Shown piece after piece: positions 8,512 to 17,565 of a DNA stretch of 20,311 nucleotides. Where the stretch lies: the NCBI GenBank assembly GCA_014904985.1, contig MU129099.1, positions 91,024-111,334 of the forward strand. Direction: 5' to 3'. Source of the stretch: Hydnum rufescens UP504. Lineage: Eukaryota > Basidiomycota > Agaricomycetes > Cantharellales > Hydnaceae. Every line of letters starts with the position of its first letter. Within the stretch, counting starts at the first letter, position 1. A program made the position numbers and the translations under genes. The notes beneath the pieces are model-generated. The model was not told the DNA's origin and did not search any database. It saw nothing but the letters and a program-made list of their open reading frames with translations.

Positions 8512-8834
8512 ATGCCTCCTCTAAAGCACGCACCACTGCCTCTTCCTGGGCACGACAAATGCCCACGTCGTTCTCGATACGCTCAACATGCAGACACCAA
8601 CCCACAAGCTCCAACCCCATCTCAGGCACGAGGGGAGAAACCTCAGGCATCTGACCCTGCAAATGCACCTGCCACTTTACCACAAATCAATGCAACTCAC
8701 ATAAAACAGAAAAAGTTTTCACTTACCTCCCACTTCACCAACTCGACCTTCATGGTCACAACTGCCTCCTTGGTCTGGAGGATTTCCATCGCCGCCTTCG
8801 TCTTGATCAAAGAGAGAATAGCCTCATTGGCCAT
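8512..8834 (-). pseudogene. Antisense helical protein gene, 5' part
   Basis: Minus strand ATG at 8834-8832 in a CAATATGGCC context opens a 36-codon exon to 8727 (MANEAILSLIKTKAAME, ending VKWE). An intron follows with donor GTAAGT at 8726. The acceptor is either GCAG at 8657 (70 bp) or GGCAG 12 bases upstream (58 bp); both keep phase 0. The next exon reads GQMPEVSPLVPEMG, HVERIEND and EEAVVRALEEAW and then runs into R1 copy 1 at 8512. Lys/Glu/Val-rich helices predominate. It lies 138 bp inside the polypurine tract of element A, facing the opposite way from Pol. I take it as the start of the gene whose Cys-cluster exons lie at 6835-6078, but its segment ELVGWCLHVERIEND also resembles the ELVQCTVLARWAAVEA segment there. 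A second, partial gene copy is therefore possible. Confidence 0.5.
8657..8726 (-). other. Intron in the 5' part of the antisense gene
   Basis: Minus strand GTAAGT donor at 8726-8721. Two in-phase acceptors are available, ending at 8657 or at 8669. Exon codons on both sides remain open. This is 58-70 bp, in the usual Agaricomycete range. Confidence 0.5.
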
Positions 8835-8972
8835 ATTGATGATGATGGTATGGAATCAGAAGCGAACGTGACAAACCCACCCTGTATAGTAACCACCATG
8901 GCAACTGCCGAAACCACCAAAAAACACCCACCTCATAAAACTCAAGTTACGCACTTTGAGGGCTTCACACTC

Positions 8973-8985
8973 AAAGGGGGGGTAC
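8973..8985 (+). promoter_or_regulatory. Polypurine tract of element A
   Basis: AAAGGGGGGGTAC lies immediately before the LTR start TGTTACGAG. A G-run directly upstream of the 3' LTR is the usual plus-strand primer of Ty3/gypsy elements. The stretch 8835-8972 between it and the antisense start shows no other feature. Confidence 0.75.
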
Positions 8986-9442
8986 TGTTACGAGTTGTAC
9001 TCATAACCTCGCTTACATATGAATAACCAAGCCAATCACGCCATCACGTGACCTTCACCCTTGCCACCATTGTGCCTTCCTCTTTCAGCAATTCCTATTA
9101 TATACATCCTTCCTTTATTCAACACCCCTTTATCCATAAAACCCTTTTGATCTCTAATAGTATAAGTAGTTACTTGATGTACACTCGCTCTTTAGAAGAT
9201 CAAGAATATATTGTCAACCAATTGAATTCTACTCTCGCGATCTCAGTTATCGCTCGCAACTCTCATCTTAAAAACCTTCACTTATTAAGTCTCAAGAAGC
9301 CGGTCTTCCTCGTATGTACTCATCTCTCATGACTTACGTAATCCCCACTTTGCGACCCCCTCATCAATCACCTTAAGGGCATTTCCTTGTATTCGATCCA
9401 ATTACGTCATTGTATCTTTCACCTCGAGTATAACCCTTAACA
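8986..9442 (+). repeat. 3' LTR of element A (457 bp)
   Basis: Starts TGTTACGAG and ends CCCTTAACA, with TGTTA/TAACA terminal inverted repeats. It follows a polypurine tract, and its last 72 bp match the 5' remnant at 225-296. It contains TATAAG at 9161 and the self-primer sequence at 9198-9208. Immediately to its right the minus-strand gag of element B begins mid-protein, so the LTR end marks an insertion or recombination point in that gag. Confidence 0.85.
9161..9208 (+). promoter_or_regulatory. LTR promoter and self-primer source, element A
   Basis: TATAAG at 9161-9166 lies 37 bp before GATCAAGAATA at 9198-9208, which would be near the 5' end of the transcript and pairs with the site at 298-308. 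The exact start is inferred from spacing only. Confidence 0.5.
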
Positions 9443-10691
9443 GGAATATCTGATCCAAACCTCTTAATCTCGTCTATAATAGCTTGCTTGAATCCTCCTT
9501 GGCCTGGGATTCCTTGTGGTAGTCTGGATCCATCCATCTTCACAAGCTGTCCTTTGATTGAGTATTTGATCAGATTCTGTCTGATCATCACCTGGGCATC
9601 TGGACAATTCTTCATGCCTACATTATGAGTTCCTACTTTATCACAGAACCAGCAAACCAAATTGTTTCCTGATCCTTCTGCTGACTTATTCATGTACTGA
9701 TTCTGAGGCATTCCAAGGGATAGTTGTTAGGATATGTCACAGGGCTAGAAGCTTGAGGGTGAATCTGATTACTGTTGGGGTGAGGGTTATCATTGGGCAA
9801 GGACCTAGCAAAGTGGATCTTCATCTCATCAAATGACCTGGCCAACTCTCCTACTTGATCAGCAACATTTCGAATGGTTGGGATTACTGGTGCTTTATGA
9901 TGTACAACTGCCTTTTTGGGAGAAGTAGTTGCTCATACTGGGACTTCACTATCACTGTCACTTTCTGGCTCCTTTGCTGGGGATTCATCATCTGAGGAGT
10001 CTGAAGAACTTGAGCTTGAGGAATCTGAATCTGATTTGTGCTTGTAATAAGACTTTTTCACTTTGGACTTCTTGTGAGCTATCAACAACTTGCTGCTGGA
10101 TTTAGGGAGGTGTCCTGTATTATAGTAAAGATCCTCAGTAACACACAGCTTGATACACTTGTAAGCAGCAGAATATTCCAGTGGTTTTGTAGGATCAAAC
10201 CCTTTAGTCTCTCATAAGTTTGGATATGCCACCTTCTGCAGTCATCAAGGGATTCCTTGCCAGAACAGGTCATCTCGATCTCTGTCAGCAATTGTACCTT
10301 TCTTAGCAAGGTGTTGTACCTGTGTAACAAATTCTCGATAATATTCATCCAGGTCTGCCTCACTCTTGATGGATCTTGAATGGTAGCAGAACTTGGCCAA
10401 CCTTTCTTGAGTATACTTTTGTCTCCTGTCACTCAAACCATAGAAGTCGCGAAGTCTCTCTGATAGGGCTTTGAAGGATCCTCCTTTTACTTCAGGAAGA
10501 TTTTTAATCAGTTCTCTGGCATCATCATTGCAATACCTTGCTAAATTTTCGCATTTCTTGATATCATCATACAGGGCTTCATCACAGCAGGCTTCATAGT
10601 CAGTGAGAAAGCTTTCAAGTCATTTGCCCTTGAAGTAAGGAGCATCCTTGGCAGATGGCCTAGGCATTGGTCTAGCAGTTGGAGTAGCCAT
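9443..10691 (-). pseudogene. gag: Gag of element B, 3'-truncated
   Basis: Minus strand ATG at 10691-10689. The protein starts MATPTARPMPRPSAKD. It has a Gag core (YTQERLAKFCYHSRSI, LDEYYREFV, DDLFWQGIP) like that of the Agaricomycete Ty3/gypsy clade to which element C belongs. A Ser/Asp-rich linker with KKSK follows (about 10080-9960), then a helical stretch and a CX2CX5HX6C knuckle (CWFCDKVGTH, KNCPDA), then GQLVKMDGSRLPQGIPG as in that clade. TGA codons at 10622, 10247, 10244, 10214 and 9935 are the only stops. One frame change lies at about 9690-9715, just before the knuckle. The gene is cut at 9443 by the 3' LTR of element A. A sequence upstream of the knuckle serving as a start is unlikely to be used. 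Confidence 0.75.
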
Positions 10692-10860
10692 AGTAGGTGT
10701 GTGAGTCTAAGAGTGTACTTGGAATGTGTTTGGAAGCAAGGAAATGGAGGATAGGCTCTGGAAGATTCTAGAGGTTCTAGTTGACAAAAGGTTGACTGAG
10801 TTTTGAATTGATTTTCCCCTGTAAGGACCACCACGTGTAGAAGATGCTTTATCGCTCTGC

Positions 10861-10880
10861 AGAAATTACTAACACCACCA
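10861..10880 (-). promoter_or_regulatory. tRNA primer-binding site of element B
   Basis: On the minus strand TGGTGGTGTTAGTAATTTCT begins two bases after the LTR end CCAACA. Position and TGG start are canonical for a tRNA-primed Ty3/gypsy element. The 170-bp leader 10692-10860 to the Gag ATG has no other feature. The cognate tRNA was not identified. Confidence 0.7.
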
Positions 10881-10882
10881 GA

Positions 10883-11589
10883 TGTTGGCTAAGGTTATAG
10901 GGATTGGGAATGAAAAGGTATGGGAGGGGCTCAGGTTAGTCTCAATGGGTTGATTGGCTTACTAGGTATAGAAATGATATGGGTGACTCTGATATGACAT
11001 AATGTTTCTGACTCTAGCTGGACTACTTGTATCATGATTATTGAATTGAAACTTAGAAGCTATTTCTGATTTTAAACTTTTATGGGCTTGAATCTATTAT
11101 CGTATGATTCAGGGCTTAGACGTCTAGCAACACCTACACTGAGGGTCCTACAACTATCTACAACTTCTTGTTGTTGCTCTGAGTATGCCTTTCAGTTACT
11201 TGGCCACTTGAATTTCTCATCTGTAACTACTTTATTTTGAGGGGAGTCTTATCTAAAAGCTACCTAAAACTACAAAATTTGATTCCTTATATGTATTTTT
11301 GGATGTCTGTGTACTTTTCTGCACCAAAGTCTGTGTGATGTTTGGAATGGCACAGTTGTGGGATGTTCGGATGACTAAATCAGGCTGAGTCATATCTTTT
11401 GCTTAGTCATACAAATAGCTTTGTCATACTTTTGAGTCCGGGTTTTTGATTACAAATCTTGGTTACATAAGCATATTTTTTGGCATGTAGAAAACTTTTT
11501 ATTTTGTTTGTTGAATGGAGTTATTTCAACTGAGTTTCCTTGATATCTTTGGGCTGTAGCATGATAAAGTTGTCCTAAACACTCCAACA
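10883..11589 (-). repeat. 5' LTR of element B (707 bp)
   Basis: Bounded by TGTTGG (10883) and CCAACA (ending 11589), a perfect 6-bp terminal inverted repeat of TG..CA type. The primer-binding site and Gag of element B follow on the minus strand, so this is its 5' LTR. It contains TGACTAA, TGAGTCA and TTAGTCA (11372-11409), and on the minus strand a TATAAGG near 11285. No partner LTR is in the window. Its far side abuts the Pol of element C, which starts in mid-protein. Confidence 0.75.
11372..11409. promoter_or_regulatory. bZIP-type site cluster in the element B LTR
   Basis: TGACTAA (11372), TGAGTCA (11386) and TTAGTCA (11403) lie within 38 bp, about 90 bp upstream (minus strand) of a TATAAGG. 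These match Yap/AP-1-type half-site pairs. A role in stress-induced transcription would be typical for fungal LTRs but is inference. Confidence 0.35.
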
Positions 11590-11616
11590 GATCATTGATC
11601 GAGGTTTAAGGTTTAG

Positions 11617-14550
11617 AGCACTTCCAAACTCGCATTTTCAGATACTAGGCAGTTATTCCTTCTACACCGGACACCTCCCACTCCTATGGAGGATGATGCT
11701 GACAACATTAATGAGTCCCTGACACTGGAAAAAGGAGATGCCATCTTTTCAGCTTACTTCCCCAGTGACACTGAGCACTCCAAGATTGTCCGAGCAATGA
11801 GCACCCCTTCTCAGAGACTGGCAGAGGCTGCAAAAGCCAAAGCGAATGAGCCAGTGAAGATGTTCAAGGAGCTTGTCCCAGAAGAATTCTGTGACTTCCA
11901 AGATGTGTTTTCCAAGGACTCCTTTGATCAGCTCCCTGGCCGGAAACTGTGGGATCACCACATCGAGTTTAACGAGGGAGCCCAGCTACCTCCCCCAGCC
12001 ACACTCTTCCTACTCTCCCCAGCAGAGCAAAAGGAACTCGATGACTTCCTGAAGGAAAACCTGGCCTCCAGTCAGATCTGCCCTTCCAAATCCCCTATGG
12101 CTGCCCCAGTGTTCTTTGTGAAGAAAAAAGATGGAGGTTTTCAGCTAGTCCAGGACTACTGGAAACTCAATGACATCACAGTCAAGAATGCATACCCCTT
12201 ACCTCTGATCTCTGATGTCATTGACTGACTCCGAGGAGCCAAAGTGTTTGGGAAACTGGACTTGTGGTGGGGCTTCCAGAATATCTGGATGGCAGATGGA
12301 GAAGAATGGAAAGCAGCTTTCTGGACTAACCGAGGACTGTTTGAACCCTTGGTCATGTTCTTTGGACTTTGCAACTCTCCAGGCACCTTCCAGAACATGA
12401 TCAATGACGTCCTCTGGGAATGGATTGACAATGGAGTGTGCTTTGTATATCTGGATGACATCCTAAGCTTTGCCAAGACCTGGGAGGAGTACATCTGTGG
12501 CATCTGAGGGATCCTGCAGACACTCTGGGAGAACAACCTCTTCTTGAAACCTGAAAAGTGTGAGTTCTTCCAGGACCAGATTGAGTATCTAGGGATGGTG
12601 TTCACCCTGGATCATGTGGAGATGGACCCTATCAAGGTCACAGGCATAATGGAGTGGCCGGAACCCAAGAACCTGAAGGAGACACAGTCATTCCTTGGAT
12701 TCATCAACTTCTACCACCAGTTCATCCAGGATTTCGCTAAGGTTGCCAGACCTTTGAATGATCTCACCCAGAAGGACACTCCCTTCCAATGGGCCGATGC
12801 CAAACATAATGCCTTTGTCAAACTGAAATCCCTTGTCACCTCCACACCAATCCTAGTCTTTCCCTCCGAGTCCAGATGCTTCTGAGTGGAAGCCAATGCC
12901 TCTGGATATGCAACCGGAGCAGTACTCTCACAGCTCCAAGAGGATGGAAAGTGGCACCCAGTAGGTTTCCTATCAAAAAGTCTGTCAGAAGCTGAGAGGA
13001 ATTATGACATCTATGACAAAGAGCTCATGGCCATTATCCAAGCTCTGGAGGCATGGAGACATTACCTAGAGGGCTCTCCACATCCGATTGAGATCTTGAC
13101 AGACCACCAGAACCTTCAGTACTTCCAGACTGCACAGAAGCTGAATCGGAGACAAGCCCACTGGAATATTTTCCTTTCCTGGTTCAACTTCACCCTCCAG
13201 CACTGCTCCAGATCACAGTCAGGGAAACCGGATGCTCTTTCATGGCGCCCAGACCATCCACGAGGAGACTCTGATAACTCCAATGTAGTCCTACTGAAGC
13301 TGACCACTTTCCAGTCCTGTGCCCTAGACACCACAGATGTTGTGGCAGTAGAAGGACCTAGTCGGAGCTTGATAGCTCAGATCAAAAAGGCAATGGAGAT
13401 TGATGACAAAGTAGTCCAGATCATCAAGGAGTTAAATGGAGATGGCCTGAAGGCTCACCTGAAAGATTGGGAACTCCAAGGGTCTCTGGTCCTTTTCTGC
13501 AGACATGTCTATGTTCCACTGGACTCCAAACTCCATCACGACCTAGTCCATGAACACCACAACACCCCAACCACAGGCCACCCTGGATGATGGAAGACAT
13601 ATGAACCTGTGTCTCACCACTACTGGTGGCCAGGGATGTCACAGTATGTTGCAACCTATGTTTCCACCTGTGACACCTGCAATCAGACCAAAACCTTCCC
13701 ATCCAAACTGTCCAGAACTCTCCACCCTAATCCAGTCCTGGACCACTGATGGCAAGTTATATCAGTGGACATGATCACAGAGCTCCCAGAGTCACATGGA
13801 TTTGACAGTGTGATGATCATCGTCAACCAACTCTCCAAACAGATTCATGTGATGCCCACAACAACCACAGTGGACTCCGCCGGAGTTGCCCACCTTTTCC
13901 AAGACAATGTCTGGAGGCACCACGGCCTTCCAGAGATCATCATCAGCAATCAGGGCACCACATTCACCTCGAAGTTCATGAAGGAACTCAATTTGCTCCT
14001 TGGAGTTAAAACCAACTTCTCCACAGCATTCCACCCCCAGACAGACGGACAGATGGAGCAAGTCAATCAGGAGATTGAGCAGTACCTCCGGATCTTTGTC
14101 AACCACAGACAAAATGATTGGGCAGACTGGCTCCCTATGGCAGAGTTTGCATACAATAACCAGATTCACTCCTCCACCCAGGAAACCCCATTCTGCCTTG
14201 ACTCTGGCCAAGATCCTCACCTTGGTACTGAACCAATCTGCCCTGGAGTTGTTGAAGCAGCCATGGACTTTGTCACATGGATGCAGAAAACCTCTGAGGA
14301 AGCCCAGTCTGCTCTCCACCAAGCAGCCAAGGACATGGCTCGTCACTATGATGCTCACCAGACAGAAGCCCCAGAGTATGCAGTCAGAGACTCAGTATGG
14401 CTGGACACTCACAACATTTCCATTGACTGCCCAGCCCAGAAACTCTTGGACAAGTGGTTAGGCCCATACAAAGTAGACAAGGTGATCTCCCGCTCTGCTA
14501 TCCAGCTCAAACTTCCCTCCTCCATGAAGAAGGGAGTTCATGATGTTTAG
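11617..14550 (+). pseudogene. pol: Pol of element C: RT, RNase H and integrase
   Basis: A single frame runs for about 2.9 kb with no indel. Only TGA codons break it (12226, 12505, 12883, 13588, 13747), each where relatives have Arg (for example HPGR-WKT). RT landmarks are [60 protein letters not shown] and YLDD (12448-12459). RNase H motif EANASGYATGAVLSQL has Asn (12895) for the catalytic Asp. Integrase keeps the CDTC zinc Cys pair, Asp 13768 and Glu 14056, but its second Asp is Asn (13948, SNQG for SDRG). Both Asn changes fit CpG decay. Protease and Gag are missing: the element B LTR abuts at 11589 and the first 27 bases carry stops. It ends at TAG 14548 after GVHDV, before any chromodomain or 3' LTR. 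CpG is strongly depleted (4 in 12001-12600 by my count). Confidence 0.88.
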
Positions 14551-15717
14551 AAAACTCTAAGGAAACTCAATTAAAGAGGACTAGGGCCATCTTAACCGAA
14601 CTAAGGCTTCCTGCCAAAGCACCAAGGCAGTTGCCCCTCCCACCTGGGCGAGGTAGAGCCGCAGGAGGGAGGAGAGCATGTGTGAAGAAGGACGAAGAGT
14701 GACGAACTTGTTGAAGACGAAGGAACGCGTCGAAGAAGAACGTGTTGAACCGTGTCGAGGCAAAACTTATGGAACGATGCCGCTCCTGACGCAGAAGAAA
14801 GTCCCGTATTGTGGCCCCAAGCGTCAGTAAACTGTCCGCTGGAGGGGCCCAATGCGGAGAACGCGACATTTTTGATCGACGCCTTGAGGCCACAACCCAC
14901 CCATTGGTTTCATTGCCTTCCCTCGTAAAGGATCTACTGCCCCGCCCCCTTCGTTCGAAGAAGAGGCGCCTTGGCACCTGACAAATGAAGCCTCTGAAAT
15001 TCTGAAACCCCCCCAAAGCGGACCAAAAGACATATCGGCACTGGGGCTGCAGGAGGGTCGTCACAAAGTAATGGTCCATCTCTGTCTTCCCCAAAACCAT
15101 GAAGTTGAGGAAATTGGGCTCCCTGGGTGAGAATGGAGGGGCAGTCCCTGTGAGATATTGCTCAGGACTTGCAGCCCCGGCCCTTGAGCCTGGCATCCCG
15201 AATCCGGACACAGCCTCCACGAAGATGGGTCCCAATGTTGAATCATCAGCCTCCGCACTCAGTCAGACCAGTAAGGCGTCTCTCTGAGGGCTACTATGTC
15301 TGAAATGCTTGATGATGTGGGAACACATCCTCATGAGTCTGAGATGGGAGGAGACCCCTGCTGGGTCACCGTCAGGCACTTGGGGCCGGTTTGGGCTTTG
15401 AGGCGATGAGGAAGGAGAGCCAGGAGCCTTCTGTTGGGAATATGGGGGGCTTTCTGGTCTTCGAGGCACGGAGGACTGGCTACCAGGGACGGGTCCAGAA
15501 GAGAGGGAGGTGCCTAATGCCGAGGGATCTAGTGCTTTTGCCAGAGACTGTTGCGTTTCTGAAAACCTCCAAGGACAAGAATGTTCGGCGTCCGCCCTAG
15601 AGAAAGGAGCAGGCGGCCTCTCCTTAAACTCCCTGCCTCAAGGTTTCTGACCACAAGCATGCCTTCTGAGGAACACATCACCATGCTGTAGAGGCACAAG
15701 GGCCCACTGATTCCCCT
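14551..15717. other. Unassigned region with a CpG-rich island
   Basis: I recognise no gene here. 14700-15000 has 24 CpG by my count, in sharp contrast to element C. The plus strand there is rich in GAA/CGA and gives charged, helix-like short frames; the minus strand is open for 222 codons (15235-14567) but its Ser/Arg/Phe-rich translation resembles nothing I know. 15300-15700 is interrupted by stops of all three kinds in the frame that continues into the next gene remnant. It could be the decayed 5' end of that gene or host sequence of unmethylated origin. Confidence 0.4.
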
Positions 15718-17185
15718 GTGGAGCAAGTAGTCCCAGCTGCCACAGTCTTGCAGGGACCTTCGTCCACTCTTACCAAGAGTCAAACAGTGCAACTGCGCCG
15801 GGAACTGTGGGCAGTAATGGAGAAAACGGCCAAGGAGAAGGCGGAGAGTCTCGACGTTCAACCTTCAACAGTTTTCAAGCTCTTAGGAGAATTGTTCAGT
15901 GCCCAGTCCTACAGGGAGAATATTTGGAACTCCTTCCAATCTGTGTACAAAGCTGAACATCTGGAAGTTAAAGGTGGGGGTACTTGGCCTTTGTAGGAGG
16001 AACAAGATACTGATGGTTTGTGACTCTTCAGACGTTGGCACAATAAAGGCTGCCTACGAGGCAGAAGTCAAGGAGGTTGGCGATCATGGAGAGTTTGAGT
16101 TCAGGAAATGGTGCATAGGTCTCAAGGAGCAGGCTGAATGTGTCAAAGTGGACCAGATGGCCTCTAAACTGGACTCCAACACTCGAGCCAAAGTGATACG
16201 AGAGAAAGGTATGGAGTTGTCTGAAATGGTCTGTGCCTTTCATTGTGTGGGCCAGTTCTCTGTGCTGATATTGATTCCTTTGTCCAGGCCCATGTCACAA
16301 GCAACCTCCATGACGTGGAGATATTTGGACTTGTACTGTGTAGGGATGCTATTGACCTGAATGGCGCTGTGGCCGCCACCATTTTCTCCAGCAGCCTGGA
16401 GACTAGCGACATCCTTCGACGACATATATGGACAGATGACATACGTCGAAAGATCATGGCAGATCTTTAGTAAGCGACGAGGAACTCCGGCCAGGGATTG
16501 GTGGATTAACCCTATTCCTATTCTTCTCCGATGTAGCCAAGTCCATACCCAGCAGCATAATAGCCTCTCTGAGGACCCACTGGAGACGTGGATACGCCTC
16601 AAGACCTCTATCAACACTGCTCAGGGGCCGTCTGGTGCTCAGCAAGTCCTGAGGACCTATATGTCAAGGGCCTGGATGAATGTGATAAGTAAGCATTGTT
16701 GCATTGGCCGGAAATAAAAATCTGATGAATGTGTGAAATTGCTGCCAGACCAGGGGCTTGGAAGAGAAGACACCAAGGCAGCCTTTGAAAACCTTGGGAA
16801 GAGAATGTACACTGGCTGGGGAAAGCCTATGTTCTACATGAAAAACTTTCCAGCAAATGTCCGACTCACCAGAATGGAGTCCCTAACAAATGAAGAACGG
16901 TGGGCTATACTCCAAGCTTGCACTGTGGGCCTATTAGAGAAGGATGGGGATGAGGTTAAAGTTGTCCCAAACAGTCAGGTCCAAATTATGCAGTACAGGG
17001 TGCATAAAGAAATGACTAAGACACTGTGGCTGGAGGGTTTTGGGGATACAGCCCTAATCCTATCAACTGACAAGAAGGCTGTGTTGACAGTTTCCGAAGT
17101 GAAGAAGTTTCAAGACGAGTTGGCTGCCTTCAAGAAGTCCCAGAAGGGGAAGGGGAAGGCAAAGGAACCTGGTAAGAAGGGATAA
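15718..17185 (+). pseudogene. Remnant of an uncharacterised protein gene
   Basis: The coding signal passes through several frames on the plus strand. One frame to 15996 contains KTAKEKAESLDVQPST and NIWNSFQSVYKAEHL. Another to about 16230 contains DVGTIKAAYEAEVKEV and ASKLDSNTRAKVIREKGMEL. The first resumes with NLHDVEIFGLVLCRD and AAATIF-like residues (16243-16470). A third has LSEDPLETWIRLKTS, and the last (16733-17185) has GWGKPMFYMKNFPANV, VSEVKKFQDELAAFKK and a Lys-rich C-terminus. The order recalls a multicopy Agaricomycete protein family of unknown function: WN.F motif, then HD.EI-G-V, then a 'NFPANV' block. That resemblance is from memory and weak. Unlike its neighbours, its breaks are mainly frame changes and include TAG and TAA, so it decays differently. 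No catalytic motif is visible. Confidence 0.4.
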
Positions 17186-17565
17186 GTCTGAGTTATGCTT
17201 CATTATTAGCTGATTCTTGTGGATTCCCAGCCACTCCTACTGTTTACATTTCCAAAAATAGTGAGTATTTCTACTTGATCAAAAATCATTGGAGCTCATA
17301 GGACTATGGATGGTAAAGAATCAGGCCAAAGTAGTCGCCAAGGTGCCACTCACAGTGAAGGGGATGAGGGCCCAGAAACTGAGGAGGAATAAAGGTCTTA
17401 CCTTGTGGCCTATGTACATATCCTTACATCGTCAAATATGAACTCCTCTGGTATATTTCTGGAAAGCCCAGGTGTTCCCCTTGTAATGACTACTTGAGGA
17501 GTTGTAGGAGTCACTCTAGGAGTTGTAGCAAGTGTTCCACTTGCAATAGTAGGCATTCTATCCAG
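17186..17565. other. Intergenic spacer leading into the satellite
   Basis: No gene is recognisable. The right half (from about 17470) contains increasingly recognisable degenerate satellite units (AGGAGTTGTAGGAGTCACTC, then TGTAGCAAGTGTTCC). A 7-bp stem with a 3-nt loop lies at 17528-17544 (GCAAGTG-TTC-CACTTGC). TCATTGGAGCTC at 17286-17297 matches the primer-site region of the R1 LTRs. Confidence 0.5.

Larger units (their letters stand above)
225..9442 (+). mobile_element. Chromovirus (Ty3/gypsy) element A, decayed
   Basis: The order is truncated 5' LTR (225-296), primer-binding site, Gag with a CCHC knuckle, protease, RT, RNase H, integrase, chromodomain (Pol stop at 5759-5761), a 3.2-kb downstream region with an antisense gene, polypurine tract and a 457-bp 3' LTR. 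Gag and protease share one frame, as in Tf1/sushi-group chromoviruses, and a self-primer match supports that group. Nineteen in-frame TGA codons and about five small indels inactivate it; four of the indels fall within 4990-5354. A different LTR (R1 copy 1) is nested at about 6920-8511. The left flank is integrase of element D and the right flank is gag of element B. The two sides are therefore not one target site, and a deletion or recombination must have removed the left LTR and its flank. Confidence 0.85.

Noticed and set aside
689..13749. Use of TGA as a sense codon by the host
   Set aside because: CpG-type changes also occur in non-stop codons and in the LTR pair, and CGA codons survive elsewhere in the same frames; deamination explains the stops without recoding.
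14567..15235. 222-codon open frame on the minus strand
   Set aside because: No recognisable domain; Ser/Arg/Phe-rich composition typical of the reverse of a charged plus-strand region; long only because the CpG-rich stretch is poor in A/T.
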